Assembly: GCF_007743815.1 (NCBI RefSeq)
Contig: NZ_CP036265.1
Span: 3,118,823 to 3,182,822 of the forward strand
DNA: 64,000 nucleotides
Reading direction: 5' to 3'
DNA from: Alienimonas californiensis
GTDB lineage: Bacteria > Planctomycetota > Planctomycetia > Planctomycetales > Planctomycetaceae
A program made the position numbers and the translations under genes. Shown here one piece after another: positions 26,706 through 40,606 of this stretch (positions within the stretch are counted from its first letter, which is position 1; each line of letters starts with the position of its first letter). The notes beneath the pieces were generated by a model, which made no database searches, was not told the DNA's origin, and saw only the letters and a program-made list of their open reading frames with translations.

Positions 26706-27578
26706 TCAGATCAACTCCTCCACCGTCACCCCAACGGGGAGGTCAGCGAGGTCCACGGCAATCTGCGGCTCGTAGTCCTCGAACCGCCGTGGCGGCGTCT
26801 CGCGGGCGGAGTCGGCGAGGCCGGGGGTCTTCACCCGGGAGAACAGCTTGTGGGCCGGGGCGTTGCCGAGGGCGCTGTCGTGCTTGAAGGCGATCAGCCG
26901 CCGGGCGGTCATCTGGCCGCGGGCGGCGGAGCGGTCGTACTCGAACATCTGCTCCAATGATTTCCACAGCAGGGCGAGATCGTCGTCGCCGAAGCCCGTC
27001 TGCTCCGCGAGGTGCGGGTTTACGAAGCCGTGGGCCCGGTACAGGCCGTAGGGCAGCGTGAACTTGCGGCCCATCGTGCGATTGTCGCCGGACTGCTTCT
27101 CGGCCTCCGCCTCGGTCGTGACGGCGCAGCGGGTGACGGCGTGTTCCAGCGTGACGACCGGGTCCACGCTGCGTGCGAAGGTGAGCTGCACCGGGCCACG
27201 CACCTGCCCGCAGTTCACCCCGGTGGTCATCACGGCGCCGAAGGTGCGGACGTCATAGAAATTCCCGCACATCCAGTCTTTCAGGCGGGCGGCCTCCCCG
27301 TCAGTTCGCTTCTTCGCCTTAGGGTCGAGGTCGCAGGCGACGTACGCCCGTTCGTGCTGGGCGTTCAGCACGGCCTTCTCCTTGACGTAAATCTCGTGGG
27401 GCGGCGTCTCCCCATGCACCAGGCCGACGTAGTTGCGGATCTTCCGTTTGAGGCAGACATCGGTGACCAGCCCCGCGCCCGTCTCCGGATCGATTCGCGG
27501 CAGGTTGCCGGCGTCCGGGTCGCCGTTGGGATTTCCGTCCGTGACGTCGAACAGGAAGACGAAGTCGTAGCGGTGCAT
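26706..27578 (-). CDS. cas7: Cascade backbone protein Cas7, type I-C (Csd2 family)
   Basis: 290 aa. It starts [20 protein letters not shown], the diagnostic I-C Cas7 N-terminus, and has the expected [20 protein letters not shown] segment. Several copies polymerise along the crRNA to form the backbone of the effector complex. The gene lies 63 bases after cas8c, on the same strand. Confidence 0.97.
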   Translation of the reverse strand: MHRYDFVFLFDVTDGNPNGDPDAGNLPRIDPETGAGLVTDVCLKRKIRNYVGLVHGETPPHEIYVKEKAVLNAQHERAYVACDLDPKAKKRTDGEAARLKDWMCGNFYDVRTFGAVMTTGVNCGQVRGPVQLTFARSVDPVVTLEHAVTRCAVTTEAEAEKQSGDNRTMGRKFTLPYGLYRAHGFVNPHLAEQTGFGDDDLALLWKSLEQMFEYDRSAARGQMTARRLIAFKHDSALGNAPAHKLFSRVKTPGLADSARETPPRRFEDYEPQIAVDLADLPVGVTVEELI

Positions 27579-27641
27579 GGAAGCTTGGGTGCGTTGTAGA
27601 GAGAACGAACTGGAGGGGCCGAAGGGGAATCGTCGGCAGCG

Positions 27642-32615
<4,974 letters not shown>

Positions 32616-32838
32616 CTGAAGCTCTTCAAGCCGTTCAGCGTCGCGCCGCCCTGGCGGGAGAGCAGCCGGCCGTGGAGGGCGAAGCGGACGGCGGGGGCGG
32701 CGTCGGCCACGAGACAGTCCAAGAACTGCTGTACGCCCGACACGCTATCGGCGGCCCGAGCCCGCCGCACGCCCACCCGGGACAGCCGGCGGGAGGGTGC
32801 GCCTCACAAGGAACACTCGGCGGGGCCGTCATCCTGTC

Positions 32839-33048
32839 TCACCCCACCTCCCGCATCACCCGCTCGGCGGCGGCGAGGTCGCGTTCGGCGTAGATCTCGC
32901 TGGTCCCGGTGTCGCTGTGCCCCAGCACGGTGCGGGTCAGCTCGATGCCGTACTGCATCTGGTATGAGGTGACGCGGGTGTGGTGGAGTTGGTGGCCTGT
33001 GGAGCGGCAGGCGAGTTCAAGCAATGTTCTGAGCCTCCGAAACGGCAT
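32839..33048 (-). pseudogene. Tyrosine recombinase (phage integrase) C-terminal fragment
   Basis: About 69 codons ending HQLHHTRVTSYQMQYGIELT, LGHSDTGTSEIYAERDLAAA and a stop. These are the catalytic boxes HxxR, LGH and the nucleophile Tyr (IYAERD) of tyrosine recombinases. The rest of the ~350-aa protein, including the catalytic Arg and Lys of the N-terminal part of the domain, is missing; an in-frame stop lies just upstream. It faces away from the tRNA fragment 280 bases to the right. It is the remnant of the integrase that probably moved the island now carrying the CRISPR-Cas genes. Confidence 0.82.
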
Positions 33049-33326
33049 CCGCTCCCCGTTTGCGAGACCTGCACCGGCTTCGCCTTTTCAGCCGGCGACG
33101 CCCGGAGAGCTGGACGGCTCTTGGAATGGGCGCCTCGGCGGGATACGCTTGCTTCGCGGTGGTTCGGGCGTTCGGGACAGTGCCTCATAAGTGCCTCCAT
33201 GTGGCGCCACAGCGGCCGACATGATTGCCACACGGCGACACACCGCCCCGGCCGCATCGCTCCTCGCGATAACCACTTGCGACCGTTTTTGCCCTTGTTG
33301 CACAGGATTTGCTGACCGGTGCCTCC

Positions 33327-33381
33327 CCGGATTTAGGATCCGGTCCTTCACAGGGTGCAGGTTCGAGTCCTGTCAGCCCCA
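33327..33381 (+). pseudogene. 3' part of a tRNA-Leu(UAG) gene, likely attachment-site duplicate
   Basis: The anticodon stem-loop is CCGGA-TTTAGGA-TCCGG (anticodon TAG at 33334-33336). Then come a long variable arm with stem CCT/AGG, a T-arm GCAGG-TTCGAGT-CCTGT, and the acceptor 3' strand CAGCCCC plus A at 33381. The matching 5' acceptor strand GGGGCTG and a D-arm are not found upstream, so this is not a functional tRNA. Duplicated tRNA 3' ends mark one border of elements inserted by tyrosine recombinases. The orientation implies that the element lies to the left. Confidence 0.8.
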
Positions 33382-33450
33382 TTTTTGGGTTCTCGCGCGG
33401 TCGGTCCTGTCCTTCGTTCCCGTCGCCTCTCTTCGAGGGAGTTCGCCTGA

Positions 33451-34485
33451 GTGTCCATCGGTCCGATTACGCTGATCCTGAACGGGCGGGCGGCGGTGGA
33501 CGAGCGGCTCCGTGAGGCGGTCGGCAGCCTGCGGAACGCCGGCTTCCAAGTGGACGTGCGCGTCTGCTGGGAGCAGGGCGACCCGGCCCGCTACGCCCGG
33601 CAGGTCGCCCAGGCCCACGCCGCCCACCGCAGGGAGAACCCGGACGCCGCCCGCAACGCGGTGATCGCCGCCGCCGGGGGCGACGGCACCCTCAACGAGG
33701 TCGCCGCCGCCCTGGTCGAGTGCGGCGGAGACGGCAAGACCGACGAAAGCGGGCCGATCCTCGCGGTGGTGCCCTACGGCACCGCCAACGACTTCGCCAC
33801 CGCCGCCGGCCTGCCGGTCGACGATCCGCCCCGCTGCCTGCTGCAAATTCCCGACCTGTCCTGCCACCTGGCCGACGTCGGCCGCCTGAACGGACGCCCG
33901 TTCCTCAACGCCGCCAGCGCCGGCTACGCCGCCCGGGTGACCACCGAGGCCGACCCGATGGTCAAGAAGCTGCTCGGCGGCATGGCCTATTGGTGGACGG
34001 GGCTGAAAAACCTCTCCGACACCGTCGGCGCCGAGGTCGCCGTCACCGCCGACGACGATCGCTGGCACGGCCGGGTGCTGGCCGTGGTGGTCGGCAACGG
34101 CCGCTACGCCGGCGGCGGCATCGCCGTCACCCCCCACGCCCGCATCGACGACGGCAAGCTGGAGGTGACGATCGTGCCGGAGGTCGGCATCGCCGGCTAT
34201 AAGCACCTCTACGACGATCTGCTCGCGGTCGGGGAGGGACGGGACCCCACCGTCCTCACCGTCGGCCGGGCCGAGACGGTGACCATCGAAGCGGACGAAC
34301 CGATCCAGGTGAACCTCGACGGCGAACCGCTGACCGATCGCCTGCTGAAGTTCGACGTGCTCCACAAGGCGATTCGGGTGCTGCTCCCCGCGACCTCCCC
34401 CCTGCTGAGCCCCCCGCCGCAGCCGGACGCCGGTGACGCCCGGGGCGCGGGCAACGAGCGGGACGCGGGCGCCGGGCGGGGCTGA
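33451..34485 (+). CDS. Diacylglycerol/lipid kinase family protein (YegS/DagK-like)
   Basis: 344 aa with GTG start (SIGPITLILNGRAAVDERLR). The kinase signature AAAGGDGTLNEVAAAL is at residues 73-88. The ATP-binding loop PYGTANDFATA and the C-terminal NLDGEPLTDR match YegS-type lipid kinases, which phosphorylate phosphatidylglycerol or diacylglycerol at the membrane. The length is slightly above usual because of a Pro/Gly-rich tail from about residue 315. The next gene starts 4 bases after the stop, so they form an operon. It lies just outside the putative island border. Confidence 0.92.
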   Translation: MSIGPITLILNGRAAVDERLREAVGSLRNAGFQVDVRVCWEQGDPARYARQVAQAHAAHRRENPDAARNAVIAAAGGDGTLNEVAAALVECGGDGKTDESGPILAVVPYGTANDFATAAGLPVDDPPRCLLQIPDLSCHLADVGRLNGRPFLNAASAGYAARVTTEADPMVKKLLGGMAYWWTGLKNLSDTVGAEVAVTADDDRWHGRVLAVVVGNGRYAGGGIAVTPHARIDDGKLEVTIVPEVGIAGYKHLYDDLLAVGEGRDPTVLTVGRAETVTIEADEPIQVNLDGEPLTDRLLKFDVLHKAIRVLLPATSPLLSPPPQPDAGDARGAGNERDAGAGRG

Positions 34486-34488
34486 TCT

Positions 34489-34938
34489 GTGTCGGCTGAC
34501 CGCGTGTGGGAGGCGCTCGGCGCGTTCGCGGATCGAAACTCCACCGTGCTTTCGATCGCGGCGGGATTCAGCCTCCTGGCGTTTGTCGGCGGGCTGCTCG
34601 CCTTGCCGTGGCTGGTCGCCGCCATTCCGGAGGACTACTTCGTCGGGGACCGTCGCCCCGTGCCGGTCTCCCGCCGCACTGGTCGGCCGCGTCATCCGGC
34701 GGTGGTCTGGAGCGCCCGCATCGGGAAGAACGTCGCCGGGGGCACGCTGATCCTCGCCGGGGTCGCCATGCTGGTGCTGCCCGGACAGGGCGTGTTGACG
34801 ATCCTCGCCGGCGTGGTGCTCACCGACATGCCCGGCAAACGGCGGCTGGAACGGGCGATCGTGCGGCGGTCGCTCGTGCTCCGGGCGCTCAACGCCCTCC
34901 GCCGTCGCCGCGGCGTCGGGCCGCTGCGGGTCGACTGA
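34489..34938 (+). CDS. PGPGW-type small membrane protein
   Basis: 149 aa with GTG start 4 bases after the kinase gene. Two hydrophobic regions: LSIAAGFSLLAFVGGLLALP and GTLILAGVAMLVLPGQGVLT. The second contains the LPGQG...TILAGVVL pattern of the PGPGW putative transmembrane family (here PGQGV instead of PGPGW). A basic C-terminal tail (RRSLVLRALNALRRRR) is likely cytoplasmic. Role unknown; coupling to a lipid kinase suggests envelope lipid metabolism. Confidence 0.8.
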   Translation: MSADRVWEALGAFADRNSTVLSIAAGFSLLAFVGGLLALPWLVAAIPEDYFVGDRRPVPVSRRTGRPRHPAVVWSARIGKNVAGGTLILAGVAMLVLPGQGVLTILAGVVLTDMPGKRRLERAIVRRSLVLRALNALRRRRGVGPLRVD

Positions 34939-34978
34939 CCGGCGGCGTCGCCCTCGAGAACGCCGGCCGCCCGGTTCG

Positions 34979-35809
34979 TCAGTACCGCATCATCAGGGAC
35001 GCGAACCACCCGCCGCGGTTCTCGTCGCCCAGATTCAGCTTGTCGTAGCCGGTGCGGAGTTCCGCGGAGCCCAGCACCCAGCCGCCCTCAACCCGCCAGC
35101 GGAAGAGTTCGTCGCCCTCGATCGCCCCGTAATCGATCTCGAAGCCCGCCGTCGCCGGGCCGAGGAGGTTCGCGTCGAGGGCGATCGTGGCCTGCGGGCC
35201 GAAGACGGTTTCGCCGGCGTCGTCGTGGACCCACGCGGCGCCGAGGCCGGTGCGCATCGTGCCGCGGGGATGGCTCACGACTTGGGCGACGAGGTTCACG
35301 TCGCCGGTGTAGTACTTGCCGCCGAAGCGTTCGCCGGGGGCGGCGGGGTCGTCGGAGTCCCAGATGTAGGCCTCCGTGTCCAACGCCGCCCGCAGCCAGG
35401 TGGTCGCCACCAACTGGCCCCCGAAGCGGGTGGTGTCGTCGAAGTCGGACCAGGCGTCGAACCGCAGTCGGCCCCGGCTGGCCAGCGCCCGGCCCAGCGC
35501 GGACGTTTCGTGGAACACCAGCCCCCCCTGATCCGGCGCCAGGAGCGCGACCGGGCCGCGTCGCTCCTCGGCGGGCGATCCGAACACGTCGGGCAGCCAA
35601 TCGGGGCGGCGCCAGAAGGAGTTCGGGGCGTCGTCCCCGGGTCCGGGCGCCGGCGGGGCCAGCAGGTCGAAGGGGAGCGCGTCGACCCACGAGCCGTCCG
35701 CCGCCGACTCTGCTTCCCCCTCGGCCAACGCGAGCAGGTCGATCGGCCGGTCCGCAAGCTCCGCCCGTGCGACGGGCGCAACGAACCCCAGCGTGGCGCA
35801 GACCGCCAC
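34979..35809 (-). CDS. Exported protein, probable outer-membrane beta-barrel
   Basis: 276 aa from a GTG at 35809. The N-terminus (VCATLGFVAPVARAE) is a signal peptide that looks clipped, and in-frame codons upstream (LVHL) are hydrophobic, so a non-ATG start further right is possible. The C-terminal half alternates hydrophobic and polar residues (TWLRAALDTEAYIW, GDVNLVAQVVSHPRG, TMRTGLGAAWVHD) and ends in an aromatic residue (LMMRY), as in outer-membrane barrels. No family recognised. Confidence 0.7.
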   Translation of the reverse strand: MAVCATLGFVAPVARAELADRPIDLLALAEGEAESAADGSWVDALPFDLLAPPAPGPGDDAPNSFWRRPDWLPDVFGSPAEERRGPVALLAPDQGGLVFHETSALGRALASRGRLRFDAWSDFDDTTRFGGQLVATTWLRAALDTEAYIWDSDDPAAPGERFGGKYYTGDVNLVAQVVSHPRGTMRTGLGAAWVHDDAGETVFGPQATIALDANLLGPATAGFEIDYGAIEGDELFRWRVEGGWVLGSAELRTGYDKLNLGDENRGGWFASLMMRY

Positions 35810-36360
35810 GAGGTGAACCAGCGGGGGCGGGCGCAGACGGATGGGGCGAGTCTCCGCGGAGGCGAACCAATCGGTCGGACACCCTAGGACGAATCGCTCC
35901 GAGGCGCACAGATCAACCGACCGCTTCTGGACCGGGACCGGCGCCCCCGGTCAGTTCAGGTTCCACGCCTTGCTTTCCACCCCCGGAACGCCCCCGCGCG
36001 TCGCCGTTCTGCCGTTCGCTCCGCCGCCGCCCTTCCGTCGTGTCGGCGGGCGCTGGGCGACCCCGGGCGGCCGGGGCCGCCGAGTTGGGCGGCGAACTGC
36101 GGATCGCTCACGAGCGCGGCCGCGACACGGCGCTGCTCGACGGCGTGCTGGCTTTTCAGTTGAAGAAATGGCGTTTCGCACGGCTTGAGACGCCCCCGAG
36201 AGCCGGGCGACGCGGCCGGGCCGGGATCGGGGCGCCGCCCACATCGCCGCGGCGGCGGCGAACGGCGCCGCCCCGCGGGGTGTCGGCCGCGTACACTGGA
36301 GGCGGGCGGTGAGTTTCGCTCGCCGCCCGTCCCCCGCCGACCTCCCCCACAAAGGGCCCG
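35810..36360. other. Intergenic region, nothing recognised
   Basis: 551 bases of very high GC with only Arg/Pro-rich shadow frames. It contains a short GC drop around 36155-36180. No repeats, hairpins with T-tracts or conserved small frames were seen. It separates the minus-strand exported-protein gene from the plus-strand genes. Confidence 0.5.
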
Positions 36361-36589
36361 GATGCTGTTGCAAAGCTGGCTGGATCGTCTGCGGCAGGAC
36401 TTCGCGCATTTCGCCCCGAACTGGGCGGAGGCGACGGGGTTCGGTCGTTCCCTGAAACCCGCCGTGGCGCCGGCTTGGAGCGGCGCCCCCGGTGACGTTC
36501 GCCGTCGCGGCGGCCGTCGCTCCCGTCGCCGAGTCTCCGTGGAGCCGGTCGCGGCAACGGACTGGCGGCCGCGACAGCGCCTTGCCTGA
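36361..36589 (+). CDS. Possible small basic protein
   Basis: 75 aa, ATG at 36361 preceded by AAAGGG. It begins MLLQSWLDRLRQDFAHFAPN and contains RRRGGRRSRRRVSVEP. Giant secreted planctomycete proteins often start with a similar MLLxSWL...RRRR segment, so this could be a relic N-terminus of one. No supporting neighbour or homologue is visible. Treat as tentative. Confidence 0.3.
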
Positions 36590-36854
36590 CGAAGCAGCTC
36601 TCGGAGCCGCCCGTTCGGGCGAACGGTTCGCCGCATCGCGTGGGTTCTGCGGGCCGACCGCCCCCGCGGCGGGTTGCCGGACCGGGTTGTACCGCAGGGC
36701 TGGAGCGGGGCGGGTCGATGAAAAGCGACGTCCCGTCCCGTTCGAGAGGCGTCTGCCCGTGTTCGTCGAGCGTCCGTCGACCGATCGCCGGGCGGCTCCG
36801 CGTCGCGTACACGCCCGGCCGACCGGGGCTCCGTCGGGAGCGTTCCCCCGTCAA

Positions 36855-37505
36855 ATGCTGCGGACCGCGAAGGTCGCGCTGGCGGCGGGCGCCGTCGTCG
36901 CCGTCACGCTGGCGGTTCTGCCCTCCCCGCCGGCGTCGGAGGAGTTTCAGGTCGCCTTCGCCGACTGGCGCCGCGGCGGGGCCTGGTACGTCGACGACGG
37001 CCGCGGCCGACCGGCCCCCGCCGCGGAGCCTGTCGTTCCCGTCAGTCCGACCCCCGCCGGGCCGCTGATGATTGCGGACGGGGGCGCCGCTCCGTCGACG
37101 TCGACCGGGCCGGTCGGGCGATTGGCCCACCTGCCGTCGACCGCCGGCGGCCGGCTCACGGACGTCTCCTCGGCGCCCCTCGGAACGAGTCGGCCGCGGG
37201 GCGAACGGGAGGACCGGGGCGCCGACGCCGCGCCGGTCCGGGACGGCATGGCGGAGTACGGGCCGCTGACGCCCCCGCCGACGTTCGCCGACACGCCCGC
37301 GGACGACGCACCAACCGCTTGGCCGACCGAGTTCCCGCTGCTCTCCCCGCAGCCGCCGGACGCCGACGATCGACAGACGCGGCGGGAGATCCTGGAGGAG
37401 TTACGGGGACTGCGTGAGGAGGTCCGCGGGCTGACCGAGCGTTGGCGGCAGCTTCGCGCCCCGCTCGGCGACACTCCGGCGGAAGTCGGGGCGGACGCGC
37501 CGTAG
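36855..37505 (+). CDS. Hypothetical membrane-anchored or exported protein, Pro-rich
   Basis: 216 aa from ATG 36855. The longer frame to 36492 is Arg-rich and lacks a ribosome-binding site. The N-terminus VALAAGAVVAVTLAVLPSPP is a single hydrophobic segment (anchor or signal). The middle is Pro/Ala/Thr-rich and probably disordered. The last ~45 residues form a charged helix (RQTRREILEELRGLREEVRG) likely to be a coiled coil. It ends 4 bases from the convergent sulfatase stop. No family recognised. Confidence 0.6.
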   Translation: MLRTAKVALAAGAVVAVTLAVLPSPPASEEFQVAFADWRRGGAWYVDDGRGRPAPAAEPVVPVSPTPAGPLMIADGGAAPSTSTGPVGRLAHLPSTAGGRLTDVSSAPLGTSRPRGEREDRGADAAPVRDGMAEYGPLTPPPTFADTPADDAPTAWPTEFPLLSPQPPDADDRQTRREILEELRGLREEVRGLTERWRQLRAPLGDTPAEVGADAP

Positions 37506-37509
37506 CGGC

Positions 37510-38988
37510 TCAGCGGGTCGGTCGGGCGTACCGCTCGATCGTCCCGCGGTATTCCGGCCGCGACCGCCATTCGTCCAGGAACGGGGCGTACTCCGGCGAG
37601 GCGGCCCACTGCCGCGGCTCAGCGGTCGCGGGGATCGCGTCCGGGCCGTAATCCCTCCCCGCGGCGCTGGCGTCCACCTCCGCGGACCACCGCTCGAACG
37701 CCTCCGCCAACCGGCTGACATCGGCGGGGCGCTCGGCGGCGAGGTCCCGCGATTCGGTCGGGTCGTTCGCCAGGTCGTACAACTCCCAACGTCGGCCGCG
37801 GTTGGCCGGCTGGTTGCGGCGGGATGCGAGCAGCTTCCAATCCCCGTCGACCCAGGCGACGGAGCCCATTTGCCGAAAGCCCAGCGGGCTCGGCCGCTGC
37901 CACTCCGGCGCCGCCCCAGAGAGCAGGGGGAGCAGGTTCACTCCATCCAGCGGGCGCTCCGGCGGGGCGACGCCGACGGCGGCGCACACCGTCGGCAGGA
38001 TGTCGCTGGTGACGGTCAGGGCCTCGGAGACGCGGCCCGGCTCGATCGCCGCGGGCCACTCCACGATCGCCGGGACCCGCAGGCCGCCCTCGTAGATCGT
38101 GCCCTTATTGCCCCGCAGCGGGGCGACGGGGGACGGTTCGATCCGCGGTAGGCCGCCGTTGTCGCTGCAGAACCACAGCAGCGTGTTCTCCGCGAAGCCC
38201 GCCTCCCGCAGCCCGGCCCGCAGGGCGCCGACGCTGCGGTCCATCGCGGCGATCTCGGCGTGATGGTTCTGTGAGCTCTTCTCCAAGTCGGCGAAGGGGG
38301 CGGCGTCCTCGTCGCTCGCCACGAACGGGCTGTGCGGGGAGCCGTACCAGACGACCGCGAAGAACGGCTCCTCCGCCGCGGCCCGCTGTCGGATGAACGT
38401 GAGGGCCTCGGCGACGATCACCTCGGAGGAGTCGCCGGCGAACTGCTCGATCGCTCCGCCGCGGCTCATCAGCGGGTCGTGGTCGAAGAAATTGGTGACA
38501 CTCAGCCATGTTTCGAACCCGAAGTTGCCGGGGCTGAGCGGGTCGTCCTCCAAGATCGGCACGCCGGGGCCGCGGAAGCCGTCGAGGTGCCACTTGCCGA
38601 AGTGCCCGGTGGCGTAGCCGGCGTCCCGCAGCAGTTGGGCGAGGGTGATTTCGTTGGGGTTGAGCGGGTAGCCGTGCTCCAGCACGCCGGTGCGGTCGTT
38701 GGTGCGGCCGGTCAGCACGCTGGCCCGGGTCGGGGAGCAGGTGAAGGCCGCGGAACGGAACCCGTCCAGCCGCAACCCGTTGGCCGCCATCGCGTTCAGG
38801 TGCGGCGTCTGGAGGACCGGGTGCGGTTCGTCCCGCAGGCCGATCGGATAGCCGACCTGGGCGAAGCCGAGGTCGTCCGCCATCACCAGCACCACGCCCC
38901 GCGGGGGCTGGACCGAGGCGGCGTCCGGTGCTGGCGGGTTGGCACCGAGAACCCAGGCGGCGGCGAGGAGGGCGGCGGGACTCATCAA
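37510..38988 (-). CDS. Sulfatase (type I, formylglycine-dependent)
   Basis: 492 aa with signal peptide (MMSPAALLAAAWVLGANPPA). The metal-binding start VVLVMADDLGFAQVG (Asp38-Asp39) is present, as is the formylglycine signature TCSPTRASVLTGR with Cys84 (CxPxR). Other conserved parts are GKWHLDG, HSPF and the metal ligand pair in WFCSDNGG. It hydrolyses sulfate esters, probably on sulfated polysaccharides, after Cys84 is converted by a formylglycine-generating enzyme not encoded here. Planctomycetes carry many such genes. Substrate not predictable. Confidence 0.94.
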   Translation of the reverse strand: MMSPAALLAAAWVLGANPPAPDAASVQPPRGVVLVMADDLGFAQVGYPIGLRDEPHPVLQTPHLNAMAANGLRLDGFRSAAFTCSPTRASVLTGRTNDRTGVLEHGYPLNPNEITLAQLLRDAGYATGHFGKWHLDGFRGPGVPILEDDPLSPGNFGFETWLSVTNFFDHDPLMSRGGAIEQFAGDSSEVIVAEALTFIRQRAAAEEPFFAVVWYGSPHSPFVASDEDAAPFADLEKSSQNHHAEIAAMDRSVGALRAGLREAGFAENTLLWFCSDNGGLPRIEPSPVAPLRGNKGTIYEGGLRVPAIVEWPAAIEPGRVSEALTVTSDILPTVCAAVGVAPPERPLDGVNLLPLLSGAAPEWQRPSPLGFRQMGSVAWVDGDWKLLASRRNQPANRGRRWELYDLANDPTESRDLAAERPADVSRLAEAFERWSAEVDASAAGRDYGPDAIPATAEPRQWAASPEYAPFLDEWRSRPEYRGTIERYARPTR

Positions 38989-39084
38989 GCGGCTCCGAAG
39001 CGTGCGGACGCGGCGATGCTACCGACGCCTGCGGTTCGTTGCCGCCCCGTAGGGACTCCGCCGCGAATGGGGTATGACCCCGGC

Positions 39085-40203
39085 ATGCCCGAGCCGCCCA
39101 CCCCCGCCGCCCCGGCGACCGCCGCCGAGTTCGCCATCGCCCCGCCGGCGGCGCCCGCGCTGCCGGGCGTCCCCCCGCGGGGGGACGGTTCCTCGCACGC
39201 CGGGCCGCCGCTGACCGACCCGGTGACCGCCCACCTGCGGACCGACTACGCCCGGCTGCCGGCCGAGGGCACCGTCGGCGAGGCCCTGGCGGCGGTGCGG
39301 AAGAACCCGCCGAAGCACACGGTCATCTACTTCTACGCAGTGCGGCCGGACGGCACGCTCGCCGGCGTGGTGCCGACCCGGCGGCTGATCCTCGCCGAAC
39401 CGGAGACCCCGCTGCTGGAGGTGGCATTCCTGCACCCGATCACGATCCCCGCCGCCGCGACCGTCGAGGACGCCTGCGAGTTCTTCATTCTCCACCGCCT
39501 GCTGGCGTTCCCGGTCGTCGAGCCGGGCGGCCGGCTGCTGGGGGTGATCGACGTGAATCTTTACACGAACGAACTGGTGGACCTCGCGGAAGGGGACGCC
39601 AAGGAGCTGACGAACGACCTGTTCCAGTTGGTCGGCGTGCACCTGGAGGCGGTCCGCAGCAGCGAGCGGGCGGGGGGGATGGCGGCGGCGTTCTCCCCGC
39701 TCAAGACGCGGTTCCCCTGGCTGCTGACGAACGTCGCCGGCGGGCTGACGGCAGCGTTTCTCACCGGGATGTTCGAGGCGGAACTGCAGAAGGCCGTCGC
39801 GTTGGCCCTGTTCATTCCCGTCGTGCTGGCCTTGGCCGAAAGCGTGGCGATCCAGTCCGTCAGTCTCTCCCTGCCGGCGCTGCGGAGCGGCCGGCCGGGG
39901 TGGCGGGCGGTGTGGCGACGGACCCGCAGCGAGGCGGTCGGCGGGCTGGTGCTGGGCGTGGCCTGCGGGCTGCTGATCGCCGGGGCCGGCGCCGTCTGGC
40001 TGGGGCCTGGAGACGTGACGTGGTGCCTGCTGGGCGGGGTCGCCGGCGGGGTGACCTGGGCCGCGGCGGTGGGGGCGGCGGTGCCGAACCTGCTCCGCCG
40101 GGTGCACCCGGACCCGCACGTCGCCAGCGGCCCGATCGTGCTGGCGACGACGGACCTGGGCGCCCTGCTGATCTACCTCTCCCTGGCCCGCGCACTGCTG
40201 TGA
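39085..40203 (+). CDS. MgtE-like magnesium/divalent cation transporter lacking the N-domain
   Basis: 372 aa from ATG 39085 (ATG 39067 would add six residues). After a disordered 50-residue start come two CBS motifs (about 60-185: AVRPDGTLAGVVPTRRLILA and FFILHRLLAFPVVEPGGRLL). The MgtE membrane domain has FPWLLTNVAGGLTAAFLTGM, LFIPVVLALAESVAIQSVSL and a C-terminal ATTDLGALLIYLSLA. Canonical MgtE (about 450 aa) has an extra N-terminal helical domain before the CBS pair, absent here, and the ion-path motif is altered (AESVAIQS where family members usually have GNxGTQS). The transport role is likely and ion selectivity is open. Confidence 0.85.
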   Translation: MPEPPTPAAPATAAEFAIAPPAAPALPGVPPRGDGSSHAGPPLTDPVTAHLRTDYARLPAEGTVGEALAAVRKNPPKHTVIYFYAVRPDGTLAGVVPTRRLILAEPETPLLEVAFLHPITIPAAATVEDACEFFILHRLLAFPVVEPGGRLLGVIDVNLYTNELVDLAEGDAKELTNDLFQLVGVHLEAVRSSERAGGMAAAFSPLKTRFPWLLTNVAGGLTAAFLTGMFEAELQKAVALALFIPVVLALAESVAIQSVSLSLPALRSGRPGWRAVWRRTRSEAVGGLVLGVACGLLIAGAGAVWLGPGDVTWCLLGGVAGGVTWAAAVGAAVPNLLRRVHPDPHVASGPIVLATTDLGALLIYLSLARALL

Positions 40204-40246
40204 TGTGAAGAGGAGGCCCGATTCTCGGGGCGACGCCCGCCGATCA

Positions 40247-40300
40247 CGCTTGCGGTTTCGCGGTGCCAGACGGCTTTTAGGTGCCGCGAAGCCGCAAGCG
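40247..40300. terminator. Bidirectional hairpin terminator between convergent genes
   Basis: CGCTTGCGGTTTCGCGG (40247-40263) pairs with CCGCGAAGCCGCAAGCG (40284-40300), 16 of 17 bases. It lies between the plus-strand MgtE-like gene and the minus-strand DUF167 gene, so it would serve both. No long T-tract follows on either side. Confidence 0.7.
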
Positions 40301-40330
40301 GAGGGTCAACCTCGCCGCGATTGCCGGGGT

Positions 40331-40606
40331 CTATCCGCCCAACCGGCGGCGGACCTCGGTGTTGCTCAGGCCCTCCACCCGGATCGTTTTGCGGGGGGAC
40401 GTGGGGCCGGCGGCGAGGGTCACGGCCTGCTGCGGCACGCCGAGCGCCTCCGCCAACAGGGCGAGGACCGCGGCGTTCGCCTTCCCGCGTTCCGGCGGGG
40501 CCGCCACGCGAACCTTCAACGCCTCCCCCAGCCAGCCGACGACCGCCGAGCGGCTGGCGCCGGGGACGACCTTGACGGTCAGCGTCGCCGCCGGGGCGGC
40601 GGTCAT
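40331..40606 (-). CDS. DUF167 (YggU) family protein
   Basis: 91 aa. LTVKVVPGASRSAVVGWLGE, then LKVRVAAPPERGKANAAVLA and SPRKTIRVEGL are all signature parts of DUF167 (YggU/C15orf40). The length is typical. Its ATG (40606-40604) overlaps the TGA of the upstream membrane-protein gene (ATGA), so the two are coupled. The molecular function of the family is unknown. Confidence 0.95.
   Translation of the reverse strand: MTAAPAATLTVKVVPGASRSAVVGWLGEALKVRVAAPPERGKANAAVLALLAEALGVPQQAVTLAAGPTSPRKTIRVEGLSNTEVRRRLGG

Noticed and set aside
33185..33382. Minus-strand frame starting MGLTGLEPAP
   Set aside because: It is the reverse translation of the tRNA-Leu fragment, a frequent false gene.
38332..39084. 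N-terminal 251-residue extension of the MgtE-like protein
   Set aside because: It lies antisense to the sulfatase gene and is low in complexity; the true start is near 39085.
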